Below are positions 18,288-26,573 of a DNA stretch of 64,000 bases, one piece after another (the stretch's first letter is position 1; each line of letters starts with the position of its first letter). Source of the stretch: Ramlibacter sp. (lineage in GTDB: Bacteria > Pseudomonadota > Gammaproteobacteria > Burkholderiales > Burkholderiaceae_C); contig JAHBZM010000001.1 in NCBI GenBank assembly GCA_019635435.1, positions 930,001 to 994,000 on the forward strand. The letters run 5' to 3'. A program made the translations under genes and the position numbers. The notes beneath the pieces were generated by a model that was not told the DNA's origin, ran no database searches, and saw only the letters and a list, made by a program, of their open reading frames with translations.

Positions 18288-19435
18288 GGAAGTTGCGTTA
18301 TGCGATGGTGGGAGGCGGGCGTGACGCTTTCATCGGCGCCGTGCACCGCAAGGCCATTGCGCTGGACGGGCAGATGGAGCTGGTGGCGGGCGCCTTGTCA
18401 TCCAACCCTGACAAGGCCCGCGCCTCGGGGCGCGATCTGGGCCTGGCGGACGACCGCAACCATGGCAGTTGGGAAGGATTGCTGGTCGATGAGCTCAAGC
18501 GCCCAGCGGCCGAGCGCATTGACTTTGTCTCCATCGTCACGCCCAACCACGTGCATTTCCCGGTGGCACGCGCCTTCGCCGAGGCTGGGATCCATGTGGT
18601 GTGCGACAAGCCGCTGGTTCACACCAGTGCCCAGGCCGCCGAGCTCACGGGGGTGGTGGCGCGCAGCGGCGTGGTGTTTGGCGTGACCTACAACTACACC
18701 GGCTATCCCATGGTGCGTGAAGCACGGGAACTGGTGCGCAGCGGCGCTATCGGTGACATCCGCAAGGTCATTGTCGAATACAACCAGGGCTGGCTGGCCA
18801 CCCGGCTGGAAGGCGGCGCGAACAAGCAGGCCGACTGGCGAACCGACCCTTCGCGCAGCGGCATGGCCGGCGCCATTGGCGACATCGGTTCGCATGCCGA
18901 GAACCTGGTGGCGACCGTGACGGGCCTGGAGATCGAGAGCCTTTGCGCCGACCTGACCACCTTTGTGCCGGGCCGTGCACTGGACGACGACGGCAATCTC
19001 CTGCTGCGCTTCGCCAATGGCGCGCGGGGGGTGCTGATCGCCTCGCAGATCGAGGTGGGTTGCGAAAACGACCTGCGTCTGCGCGTGTTTGGCAGCACTG
19101 GCACGCTCGACTGGCGCCAGGAAGAGCCCAACACCCTGGTGCATGCCCCCCTCGATGGCCCGCGCCGGCTGTTGACGCGCGGCTCACCCTGGCTGAGCCC
19201 GGCTGCGCAGCGCGCCACCCGGTTGCCGGCCGGGCACCCGGAGGCTTTCATCGAGGCTTTTGCGAATGTCTACCTCGGTGTGGCAGAAGCCATTCGCGCG
19301 GGCGCGGCCGGGGCCGCGCCCGCACCGGGCACGGCTGACTATCCGACACTGGCCGATGGCGCGCGCGGCGTTCGTTTCATCGAGAAAACCGTCGAGTCGG
19401 CCGCCAGTGCCCACAAGTGGACGCGGATGGCCTGA
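18284..19435 (+). CDS. Gfo/Idh/MocA family oxidoreductase
   Basis: This NAD(P)-dependent dehydrogenase (383 residues) has a Rossmann start ([20 protein letters not shown]), the family motif VVCDKPL near residue 110, and DIGSHAENL with the catalytic His region near residue 205. It probably oxidises a sugar, sugar acid or polyol that enters through the neighbouring importer. It overlaps the epimerase-like gene by ATGA and is followed after 3 bp by xylulokinase, so all lie in one operon. Its exact substrate cannot be read from the sequence. Confidence 0.88.
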
Positions 19436-19438
19436 CAC

Positions 19439-20914
19439 ATGTTCATCGGCATCGACCTGGGCACATCGAGTCTCAAAGTGATCGTTCTGGATCGTTCGCA
19501 CCAGGTGCGTGCCAGCGCTTCGGTGCCGCTGCGGGTCCACCAACCGCAGCCGCTGTGGCGTGAGCAGGCGCCGGTCGACTGGTGGAGCGCCTGCGAGCAG
19601 GCGCTGCAAGCCGCGCTGGCGATGGCACGGGAGGGCGGCGTTGCTGCTGGCGACATCGAAGCGCTGGGCCTCACGGGGCAGATGCACGGCGCCACCGTGC
19701 TGGATGCGCAGGGCGACGTGCTGCGGCCGGCCATCCTCTGGAACGACGGGCGGGCCCACAGGGAGTGCGCCGACCTGGAGGCCGCAGTGCCTTCGGCGCG
19801 AAGCATCACGGGCAACCTCATGATGCCGGGCTTCACCGCGCCCAAGCTGCTGTGGCTGGCGCGGCACGAGCCCGCAGTGTTCGCGCGGATCGCGCGCGTG
19901 CTGTTGCCCAAGGACTACCTGCGCTGGCAACTCACGGGGGATTACGCCACCGACCTGTCCGATGCGGCGGGCTCGCTGTGGCTGGATGTCGGGCAGCGCG
20001 ACTGGAGCGACGACTTGCTCGCGGCCACCAGCCTGTCGCGCGCTCACATGCCCCGGCTGCACGAAGGACCGGAAGTCACGGGGCAACTGCGCAAAGACGT
20101 TGCGCAGCGCCTGGGCCTGCGCGCCATCCCGGTGGTGGCCGGTGCGAGTGACAACGCCGCGGGCGCATTGGGTGTGGGCGTGGTGAGTCCGGGCGATGCG
20201 ATGCTGTCACTGGGCACGTCGGGCGTCTACTTCGTGGCCACGGACGGCTACCGCAGCAATCCGGCGCAGGCGGTGCACAGTTTTTGCCATGCGTTGCCGG
20301 GCACCTGGCACCTGATGTCGGTGATGCTGTCGGCGGCCGCCTGCGTGGACTTCGCGGCCAGGCTCACCGGCGAATCAGATATCGCACGACTCATGGCCGA
20401 GGCCGAGACCCGCGGGCTGAATGTCGACACCCCCCTGTTCCTGCCCTACCTCAATGGCGAACGCACGCCGCACAACAACCCGGCGGCGCAGGCGGTTCTG
20501 TTCGGCATGACCGCCGCCACGGACCGGGCCGACGTGGCCAATGCCGTACTCGAAGGCGTGGCCCATGGCATGGCGCAAGGCATGGCGGCGGTGGACGCCA
20601 CAGGCGCCGTGGCCCGCAGCATCAGCCTGATTGGTGGCGGCAGCCGCAGCGCCTACTGGGCGCAGCTGCTGGCCGACGTGTCGGGCAAGACGCTGCTGCG
20701 CCGTGCCGATGCGCAGGTCGGGCCGGCGCTGGGCGCGGCTCGCCTGGCCTGGATGGCCACAGACCGGGCCGGCGCCGCCGAGGTGTGCCGCGCACCCGCC
20801 CTGCTGGCCACGCACGAGCCGGACGCGACCCGCCACGCCTTGCTGGCGCAGCGGCACGCGCGATTCAACCGGCTTTACCAGCAGGTGGCGTCGTCGTTTC
20901 CGTTGCCGGCCTGA
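19439..20914 (+). CDS. xylB: Xylulokinase
   Basis: The FGGY-family kinase (491 residues) phosphorylates D-xylulose to xylulose 5-phosphate, which then enters the pentose phosphate pathway. It begins MFIGIDLGTSSLKVIVLDRS (phosphate loop). Then come LTGQMHGATVLD, AILWNDGRAHREC, PKDYLRWQLTG, DAAGSLWLD, the xylulokinase-type GASDNAAGALGVG, and the C-terminal IGGGSRSAYWAQLLADV. Together with xylA it completes the isomerase pathway. Confidence 0.93.
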   Translation: MFIGIDLGTSSLKVIVLDRSHQVRASASVPLRVHQPQPLWREQAPVDWWSACEQALQAALAMAREGGVAAGDIEALGLTGQMHGATVLDAQGDVLRPAILWNDGRAHRECADLEAAVPSARSITGNLMMPGFTAPKLLWLARHEPAVFARIARVLLPKDYLRWQLTGDYATDLSDAAGSLWLDVGQRDWSDDLLAATSLSRAHMPRLHEGPEVTGQLRKDVAQRLGLRAIPVVAGASDNAAGALGVGVVSPGDAMLSLGTSGVYFVATDGYRSNPAQAVHSFCHALPGTWHLMSVMLSAAACVDFAARLTGESDIARLMAEAETRGLNVDTPLFLPYLNGERTPHNNPAAQAVLFGMTAATDRADVANAVLEGVAHGMAQGMAAVDATGAVARSISLIGGGSRSAYWAQLLADVSGKTLLRRADAQVGPALGAARLAWMATDRAGAAEVCRAPALLATHEPDATRHALLAQRHARFNRLYQQVASSFPLPA

Positions 20915-20978
20915 GCGGTGCAGCCTGGGGCCTGCGTTAGCATGGCTGGGAGCCAGCCCCTGGTGAACTGGAGCCTTC

Positions 20979-22178
20979 TTGACACGCTGGGATGAACTGT
21001 CTGCCGATGATCTCGCGGTGCTGCAAACCATCTTCTGGTCTTCGGGCATGTCGCGTCACGTGCTGGCGCAGCGCATGGGCTGCTCGCGCAGCAAGGCGAA
21101 TGCACGTGTCTCGGGCCTGATCGACCAGGGGCTGCTGGAAGAGGCCGGATTGCAATCGTCCTCTGGGGGCCGGCGCCCCGAGACGCTGTGCCTGCACCCT
21201 GACCTGGGCGTGGTCCTGGGTGCGGACCTGGGCGCCACCAGCCTCGACGTGGCGGTGATGCGCCCGGACCTGTCGGTGCTGAGGCACCGCAGCGAAGCGA
21301 TCGACGTGCGGTCCGGGCCGGGCGTGGTGCTGGCCCGTGTGCGCAAGCTGTTTGCCGAACTGCTGGGCGAATGCGGTGTTCCGGCGAGCAGCGTCATTGC
21401 CATTGGCATGGGCGTGCCCGGCCCCGTGGACTTTGCGACTGGCCAGCTGGTCAACCCGCCGCTGATGCCCGACTGGGACAGCTATTCCATCCGGGACGAT
21501 CTGCGTGAAGACTACAGCGCCCCGGTGTATGTGGACAACGATGTCAACCTCATGGCGCTGGGCGAGCTGTGGCGTCTGCAGCGTGGCCTGCAGGATTTCC
21601 TGGTGATCAAGGTGGGCACGGGCATCGGCTGCGGCATTGTCTGCCATGGACAGGTCTACCGGGGTGCCAACGGCTCGGCGGGCGATGTGGGCCACATTTG
21701 CGTGGACCGTTCAGGCCCGCGTTGCCACTGCGGCAACCTGGGCTGCGTGGAGGCGATGGCGGCGGGGCCGGCGATCGCGCGCATGGGTCTGGAAGCCGCG
21801 CAGGCCGGGCAGAGCGCCTTGCTGGCAGAGGCTTTGCAACGGCACGGCGCGCTGACCCCGGCTGACGTGGCCCTGGCCTGCCACAGCGGCGACGCCGCGG
21901 CCAACGTCATCATCCAGCGCTCGGGCAACCTGATCGGCCAGATGCTGGCGTCGGTCGTCAACTTTTTCAACCCGTCGCATGTGTTCATCGGCGGCGGGGT
22001 CACGCATGTCGGCCCGCTGTTCCTCGCCTCGGTGCGCCAGAGCGTCTACCAGCGCTCGCTGGCGCTGTCCACGCGGCATCTGGAAATCCAGTATGCGCCG
22101 CTCGGACGGCGCGGCGGGCTCACGGGTGCCGGGGTGCTGGCCATGCAGGAAACCCTGCAGCGGCAGGCGCCGCCCTAG
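20979..22178 (+). CDS. ROK-family transcriptional regulator
   Basis: The protein (399 residues) has an N-terminal winged helix-turn-helix (VLQTIFWSSGMSRHVLAQ, then CSRSKANARVSGLIDQGLLEE) followed by a ROK sugar-kinase-like domain: VLGADLGATSLDVAV, GVPGPVDF, VYVDNDVNLMALGE, GTGIGCGIV, and the zinc motif CHCGNLGCVE. Such NagC/XylR-type proteins repress sugar genes until they bind the sugar. The start is a TTG at 20979 with GGAG 6 bp upstream. It closes the cluster, so the locus encodes two different regulator types. Its stop overlaps that of the convergent TPM gene in a shared CTAG. Confidence 0.88.
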   Translation: MTRWDELSADDLAVLQTIFWSSGMSRHVLAQRMGCSRSKANARVSGLIDQGLLEEAGLQSSSGGRRPETLCLHPDLGVVLGADLGATSLDVAVMRPDLSVLRHRSEAIDVRSGPGVVLARVRKLFAELLGECGVPASSVIAIGMGVPGPVDFATGQLVNPPLMPDWDSYSIRDDLREDYSAPVYVDNDVNLMALGELWRLQRGLQDFLVIKVGTGIGCGIVCHGQVYRGANGSAGDVGHICVDRSGPRCHCGNLGCVEAMAAGPAIARMGLEAAQAGQSALLAEALQRHGALTPADVALACHSGDAAANVIIQRSGNLIGQMLASVVNFFNPSHVFIGGGVTHVGPLFLASVRQSVYQRSLALSTRHLEIQYAPLGRRGGLTGAGVLAMQETLQRQAPP

Positions 22179-22684
22179 CCCAGCAGGGGCTCGTCTGGCA
22201 ATTCGTTGGGCCGCACTTCGCCGTCGGCCAGCGGGAAATGCTGCACCAGCACGGCGGACACTTCGCCCAGGGCCTGGGTCAGGCCGTCTTCAAAGCGCCC
22301 TTCGCGGAACGCCGCGCCCATGCGCGCCACCATGGCCTGCCAGTCCTCGCGCGGCACATGGCGGCTGAGCCCGCGGTCGGCCACCAGTTCGATGGCGCGG
22401 TCGGCCAGCAGCAGGTAGATCAGCACGCCATTGTTGTGCTCGGTGTCCCAGACCTTGAGCTTGCCGAACATGGCGAGGGCCCGTTCGCGCGCCGGCGCAT
22501 TGCGCCAGAGGTAACTGGCGGGCAGGCCGCCCTCGACGCAGATGCGGACCTCGCCGCTGTGGCGCTTCTCGCTCGCGGCCACGCGGGTCATGAGGCGCTG
22601 CACCATCTCGGGCGGAATGGCGCGGCGGGTGTCCGCGGCATCAAACCACAGGTTGCGAAGGAACCGGCGCAGTCGCTGGGCCAT
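22175..22684 (-). CDS. TPM-domain protein (second copy in the LemA cluster)
   Basis: The product (169 residues from the ATG at 22684) has a cytoplasmic-type TPM_phosphatase domain without signal peptide: SEKRHSGEVRICVEG, then ARERALAMFGKLKVWDTE, NNGVLIYLLLADRAIELVADRG and FREGRFEDGLTQALGEV. It follows the exported TPM protein with an ATGA overlap and ends the lemA operon. Family members are linked to membrane or photosystem quality control, but the biochemical role in bacteria is unclear. Confidence 0.85.
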   Translation of the reverse strand: MAQRLRRFLRNLWFDAADTRRAIPPEMVQRLMTRVAASEKRHSGEVRICVEGGLPASYLWRNAPARERALAMFGKLKVWDTEHNNGVLIYLLLADRAIELVADRGLSRHVPREDWQAMVARMGAAFREGRFEDGLTQALGEVSAVLVQHFPLADGEVRPNELPDEPLLG

Positions 22685-23592
22685 CACCAGTCCCCCGAGG
22701 CGCCGCCGCCCCCAAAGTCGCCGCCGCCGCCCGAACTGAAGCCGCCACCGCCGGAGCCGCTGCTCCAGCCGCCGCCACCACCCGAACTCCAGCCGCCGCC
22801 GCCCCAGTGCCGGCGCGACGATGTGCCACCCAGGCCCCCGAAGTTGGAAAACAGCGCCACCAGCAGCCCCACCAGGGCGGCGCCGGCGGCCACCAGCAGG
22901 CTCGCCGTGATGAACAGGACCACGGCACCCACGCCGGCACCGGTGATCAGCGCGCCGAGCTTGCGGCCAAAAATCCCGCGGATCGCCGTGGCCGCCAGCG
23001 GGACCGCGAACAGCGCGAAGATCGCGAGGTCCATCCACTGGAAGCCATCGCCCTGCGCACGGGCGCTGCCGGCGGCCGGCGCGGGCAGCGCCTCGCCGCT
23101 GATGCGCGCCATGAGCTGCGTGGCCGCGGCGTCCAGCCCACCCGCGTAGTCGCCCCGCTTGAAAGCGGGGGTCAGGGCTTCGTCAATGATCTGCTTGGCC
23201 GCCAGGTCGGGCACCGCCCCTTCCAGGGTCTTGGCCACCTCGATGCGCAGCTTGCGGTCGTTCCTGGCCACCACCAGCAACAGGCCGTCTCCCACGTCCT
23301 TGCGGCCGATCTTCCAGGTGTTGGCCACGCGGTTGGCGTAGCTGGCGATGTCCTCGGGCTGCGTGGTCGGCACCAGCAGGAACACCACCTGGCTGCCCTT
23401 GGCCTGCTCGAACGCCGCGAGCCGGGCGTCCAGCGCCTGCTTTTGCGAACTATCCAGCGTGCCGGTGGCATCGATCACATGGGCAGCCAGCGGCGGAACC
23501 CGCTGGAGTTCCTGCGCCTGGCCCAGGGCCCAGCTCGAGGCTGCTACCAGAAAGATAGCAAGACGTGCAAGCCACAGGCGGGCTAGAGGCAT
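22684..23592 (-). CDS. Exported TPM-domain protein with a glycine-rich tail (YgcG type)
   Basis: The 302-residue protein starts with a signal peptide (LWLARLAIFLVAASSWALGQ). The TPM domain follows (about 35-165: HVIDATGTLDSSQKQALDARL, DVGDGLLLVVARNDRKLRIEV). Two to three membrane helices (about 188-250) come next, then a low-complexity Gly/Ser/Trp tail of about 40 residues, as in YgcG proteins. It lies between lemA and the second TPM gene, the usual arrangement. The signal-peptide codons contain a copy of a dispersed palindromic repeat (23542-23560). Confidence 0.88.
   Translation of the reverse strand: MPLARLWLARLAIFLVAASSWALGQAQELQRVPPLAAHVIDATGTLDSSQKQALDARLAAFEQAKGSQVVFLLVPTTQPEDIASYANRVANTWKIGRKDVGDGLLLVVARNDRKLRIEVAKTLEGAVPDLAAKQIIDEALTPAFKRGDYAGGLDAAATQLMARISGEALPAPAAGSARAQGDGFQWMDLAIFALFAVPLAATAIRGIFGRKLGALITGAGVGAVVLFITASLLVAAGAALVGLLVALFSNFGGLGGTSSRRHWGGGGWSSGGGGGWSSGSGGGGFSSGGGGDFGGGGASGDW
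23542..23560. repeat. Dispersed palindrome, family B, core copy
   Basis: TGCTACCAGAAAGATAGCA is an imperfect palindrome with GCTA and TAGC arms. It lies inside the signal-peptide codons of the exported TPM gene. Only the core of the family is recognisable here. Confidence 0.5.
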
Positions 23593-23614
23593 ATTGGGTG
23601 CCGGACCGCGGGGG

Positions 23615-24217
23615 TCACTTGGATTTGCCGAAGTCCACCTGCGGCGGGGCCGAAATCTGGGCCTCGTTCTGCACCGAGAAGTTGGGCTTGGGCGCGTAGC
23701 TGAAGACCATGGCCGTCAGGTTGCTGGGGAAGCTGCGCGCGAGCACGTTGTACTCCTGCACAGCCTGGATGTAGCGGTTGCGCGCCACGGTGATGCGGTT
23801 CTCGGTGCCCTCGAGCTGCACGCGCAGGTCGCGAAAGCCCTGATTGGCCTTGAGGTCGGGATAGCGCTCCACCGTGACCATGAGGCGGCTCAGCGCGCTG
23901 CCCAGCTCGCCCTGGGCGGCCTGGAATTTGGCAAAGGCCGCAGGGTCGTTCAGGGTTTCAGGGGTGACCTGCATGGACGTGGCCTTGGCGCGCGCCTCGA
24001 CCACCTTGGTCAGGGTTTCCTGCTCGAAGTTGGCCTCGCCCTTGACCGTGGCCACGATGTTGGGCACCAGGTCGGCGCGCCGCTGGTACTGGTTGAGCAC
24101 CTCGCTCCAGGCCGCCTTGGTCTGTTCGTCCAGGCGCTGGAAGTCGTTGTAGCCGCAGCCGGTCAGCATGACGCTGGTGAGCAGGGCGGCAAGAAGGGTG
24201 GCAAGCCAGCGTTTCAT
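23615..24217 (-). CDS. lemA: LemA-family lipoprotein
   Basis: The 200-residue product starts MKRWLATLLAALLTSVMLTGCG, a lipoprotein signal with lipobox LTGC. The LemA helical domain follows: YNDFQRLDEQTKAAWSEVLN, RRADLVPNIVATVKG, FEQETLTKVVEARAKA and AVQEYNVLARSFPSNL. The ATG at 24217 has GGAGGA 6 bp upstream, better than the upstream ATG at 24268. It leads an operon with the two TPM genes. LemA proteins are widespread membrane-associated proteins of unknown function. Confidence 0.92.
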   Translation of the reverse strand: MKRWLATLLAALLTSVMLTGCGYNDFQRLDEQTKAAWSEVLNQYQRRADLVPNIVATVKGEANFEQETLTKVVEARAKATSMQVTPETLNDPAAFAKFQAAQGELGSALSRLMVTVERYPDLKANQGFRDLRVQLEGTENRITVARNRYIQAVQEYNVLARSFPSNLTAMVFSYAPKPNFSVQNEAQISAPPQVDFGKSK

Positions 24218-24260
24218 CGGCAATCCTCCGGAAATGGATAACAACGGTAGCATAGATGGG

Positions 24261-25010
24261 ATGCGCATCGACCCGATTCAAGCCCTGCAGGCCGCCAGCC
24301 GGCCGGCCGCCGCGCCGCCGGCCCGCGGCGCACTGCTGGTGGCCGGTGCCACCGGCACGCTGGGCAACGAAGTGCTGCGCCGGCTCGTGGGCACGCAGCG
24401 CTTTGACACCGCCCACGTGCTGGCGCGCGAGCCATTCACCGAAGGGCTGCGCGGCGTCACCGCCGTCTGCGTGCCGGGCGACGATCCCGCGGCCTGGCCC
24501 CGGGTCGCGGCCTCGGCGGGGGTGATCATGTTCGATCCACCCCGCCTGTTTTATGACCGCGAGCGGGCGCTGTGGACGCCCACGCCGGCCGATCTGGTGC
24601 CCCTGGCGCAATGGATGCGTGCCTGCGGCGCCCGCACGCTGGCCGTGGTGCTGCCCCACACCCAGGGCCGCCTGCCCGACGCGCTCAAGCGCGGGCTGGC
24701 TGGCCTGGACGAACAGGCCGTGGCCGCGCTCGGCTTCGAGCGCGTGCTCTTCGTGCGTTCGGCGCAAAAGCCCGGCGCGGCCGCGGCGAGGCTCAACGCC
24801 GCGCAGCGCACGGCGCGCTGGATGCTGTCGGTCTTCCAGTACATGGTGCCCAGCAGCGAGCAGCCGGTGCGCGCGGTCAAGGTGGCCGAGTTCGTGGACC
24901 TGGCGCTGCAGCTTGCGCCGCCGGGCGTGCATGTGGCGGCGCCCGAGATGGTCTGGGGCGCGGCGCAGCAGGACCTGCGCGGGGCGGTTGCCCGGTGGCT
25001 CCAACCCTGA
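24261..25010 (+). CDS. NAD(P)-binding Rossmann-fold protein (atypical SDR type)
   Basis: The 249-residue protein has a dinucleotide-binding loop LVAGATGTLGNEVLRRLVG close to the N-terminus, typical of atypical short-chain dehydrogenases and epimerases. The remainder (VIMFDPPRLFYDRERALW, GARTLAVVLPHTQGRLP, ERVLFVRSAQKPG, RWMLSVFQYMVPSSEQPVRAVKVAEFVD) resembles NAD(P)H-binding quinone-reductase-like proteins. Substrate is unknown. I start at the ATG at 24261; one at 24234 is possible. It is divergent from lemA, with 43 bp between the starts. Confidence 0.7.
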   Translation: MRIDPIQALQAASRPAAAPPARGALLVAGATGTLGNEVLRRLVGTQRFDTAHVLAREPFTEGLRGVTAVCVPGDDPAAWPRVAASAGVIMFDPPRLFYDRERALWTPTPADLVPLAQWMRACGARTLAVVLPHTQGRLPDALKRGLAGLDEQAVAALGFERVLFVRSAQKPGAAAARLNAAQRTARWMLSVFQYMVPSSEQPVRAVKVAEFVDLALQLAPPGVHVAAPEMVWGAAQQDLRGAVARWLQP

Positions 25011-25051
25011 AAGCACGGCAAAATCGGGGCACCTTCCGCTTCGGACTCCCC

Positions 25052-25501
25052 ATGCCCCCATCGCGACTTCAGGCCGCCACCGTTGGCGGCAGCGCCGACG
25101 ACATCGAGGCCCTGTTCTACGAGGCACTGCAGGCCGGCGACATCCACAAGCTCATGGCCTGCTGGGCCGATGAGGACGAGATCGTCTGCGTGCACCCCGG
25201 TGGCCCGCGCCTGGTGGGCACGGGGGTGATCCGTGCCGCCTTCGAAACCCTGTTCTCGCATGGCGGCGTGCGCGCCTCGCCCCAGCGCGTGCGCAAGGTC
25301 GAGTCGCTGGCCAGCGCCGTGCACAACGTGCTCGAGCGCATCGAGGTCATGACCCCCGAAGGCGCGCGCGAGGCCTGGGTGATCGCCACCAACGTCTACC
25401 ACAAGACCGCGCAGGGCTGGCGCCTGGTGGCCCACCACGCGAGCCCCGGCACGCCCAGCGAGATGCAGGAGGTGGCCGAGACGCCGCCCGTGCTCCATTG
25501 A
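25052..25501 (+). CDS. SnoaL/NTF2-like protein
   Basis: A small cone-fold protein of 149 residues with the NTF2-like pattern: DDIEALFYEALQAGDIHKLMACWADEDE, then VCVHPGGPRLVGTGVIRAAFETLF and ATNVYHKTAQGWRLVAHHASPG. Such YybH-like proteins may bind small ligands or act as ketosteroid-isomerase-like enzymes; no specific function can be assigned. It follows the Rossmann protein by 41 bp on the same strand. Confidence 0.8.
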   Translation: MPPSRLQAATVGGSADDIEALFYEALQAGDIHKLMACWADEDEIVCVHPGGPRLVGTGVIRAAFETLFSHGGVRASPQRVRKVESLASAVHNVLERIEVMTPEGAREAWVIATNVYHKTAQGWRLVAHHASPGTPSEMQEVAETPPVLH

Positions 25502-25530
25502 CGCCCCCGCGCCCTGTTTTCAGCCACGCC

Positions 25531-25592
25531 ATGAGCCCAAAGTGCCTGGAGTCCAGAGCCGGCGGCCTTCACATGCTATGAATTACGTAGCG
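25531..25592 (-). repeat. Dispersed repeat, family B, copy at the YheT gene start
   Basis: On the plus strand this copy shows ATGAGCCCAA, CCTGGAGTCCAG (25545-25556), GGCGGCC and the palindrome GCTATGAATTACGTAGC (25575-25591). It aligns along its length with the copy at 45676-45740. The ATG of the hydrolase gene (25578) lies inside the palindrome. Confidence 0.6.
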
Positions 25593-26573
25593 CCCTGGTG
25601 GCTGCCCGGCGGCAACCTTCAGACCATCTGGCCCGCGCTGTATGCGCGCCGGGTGTTTGGCCCGCATCCGCAGTACCGGCGCGAACGCTGGGACACGCCC
25701 GATGGCGACTTCATCGATGTGGACTTCCTGGAGTCCCCGCCGGCGCCGCAAGGCGCGGCCACCCAGGTGCTGCTGGTGCTGTTCCACGGCCTCGAGGGCT
25801 CCTCGCGCAGCCACTACGCCGAGGCCTTTGCCGACTGGGCGCGCGAGCGCGGCTGGGCTTACGCGGTGCCGCATTTCCGCGGCTGCAGCGGCGAGCTCAA
25901 CCGGGCTCCACGGGCCTACCACTCCGGTGACTTTGAAGAGATTGGCTGGGTGCTGGGGCGCCTGCGCGAGCGCCACGCCGGGCCGCTGGTGGCCGTGGGC
26001 ATCTCGCTGGGGGGCAACGCGCTGATGCGCTGGGCCGAGGAGCTGGGCAGCACGGCCGCGCAGGTGGCCTCGGCCGTGGCGTCGGTCTGCTCGCCGATCG
26101 ACCTCGCGGCCGGCGGCTGGGCCATCGGGCGCGGCTTCAACCGGCAGGTCTACACCCGCATGTTCCTCAAGACCATGAAGCCCAAGGCGCTGCAGAAACT
26201 GGCGCAGCACCCGGGGCTGTTCGACCGCGCGGCGCTGCTGGCCGCGCGCGACCTCTACGAGTTCGACAACGTCTTCACCGCGCCGCTGCACGGCTTCAAG
26301 AGCACCGAGGACTACTGGGGCCGGGCCTCGGCCAAGCCGCACCTGCACCAGATCCGCATTCCCGCGCTGGTGGTCAACGCCCGCAACGACCCGTTCGTGC
26401 CGGCCTGGAGCCTGCCGCAGGGCCATGAGGTGGGCGACCATGTGACGCTGTGGCAGCCCGCGCATGGCGGCCATGTCGGCTTTCCGCAGGGGCCGCTGCC
26501 AGGCCATGTGCGCACCCTGCCCGATGCCGTGGGGGGCTGGCTCGCGCAGGCGCTGGGGGCTGGGGCGGCCTAG
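25578..26573 (+). CDS. YheT-family alpha/beta hydrolase
   Basis: The product (331 residues) begins MNYVAPWWLPGGNLQTIWP, the hallmark N-terminus of the YheT/ABHD1-3 group. Then follow LVLFHGLEGSSRSHYAEAF (oxyanion region), HFRGCSGELN, the nucleophile elbow VGISLGGNALMRW, and late catalytic residues in NARNDPFVP and PAHGGHVGF. It is probably a lipid or ester hydrolase; the substrate is unknown. The start codon lies inside a dispersed repeat and has no clear ribosome site. It is convergent with mrdA and shares a CTAG at the stop codons. Confidence 0.9.
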   Translation: MNYVAPWWLPGGNLQTIWPALYARRVFGPHPQYRRERWDTPDGDFIDVDFLESPPAPQGAATQVLLVLFHGLEGSSRSHYAEAFADWARERGWAYAVPHFRGCSGELNRAPRAYHSGDFEEIGWVLGRLRERHAGPLVAVGISLGGNALMRWAEELGSTAAQVASAVASVCSPIDLAAGGWAIGRGFNRQVYTRMFLKTMKPKALQKLAQHPGLFDRAALLAARDLYEFDNVFTAPLHGFKSTEDYWGRASAKPHLHQIRIPALVVNARNDPFVPAWSLPQGHEVGDHVTLWQPAHGGHVGFPQGPLPGHVRTLPDAVGGWLAQALGAGAA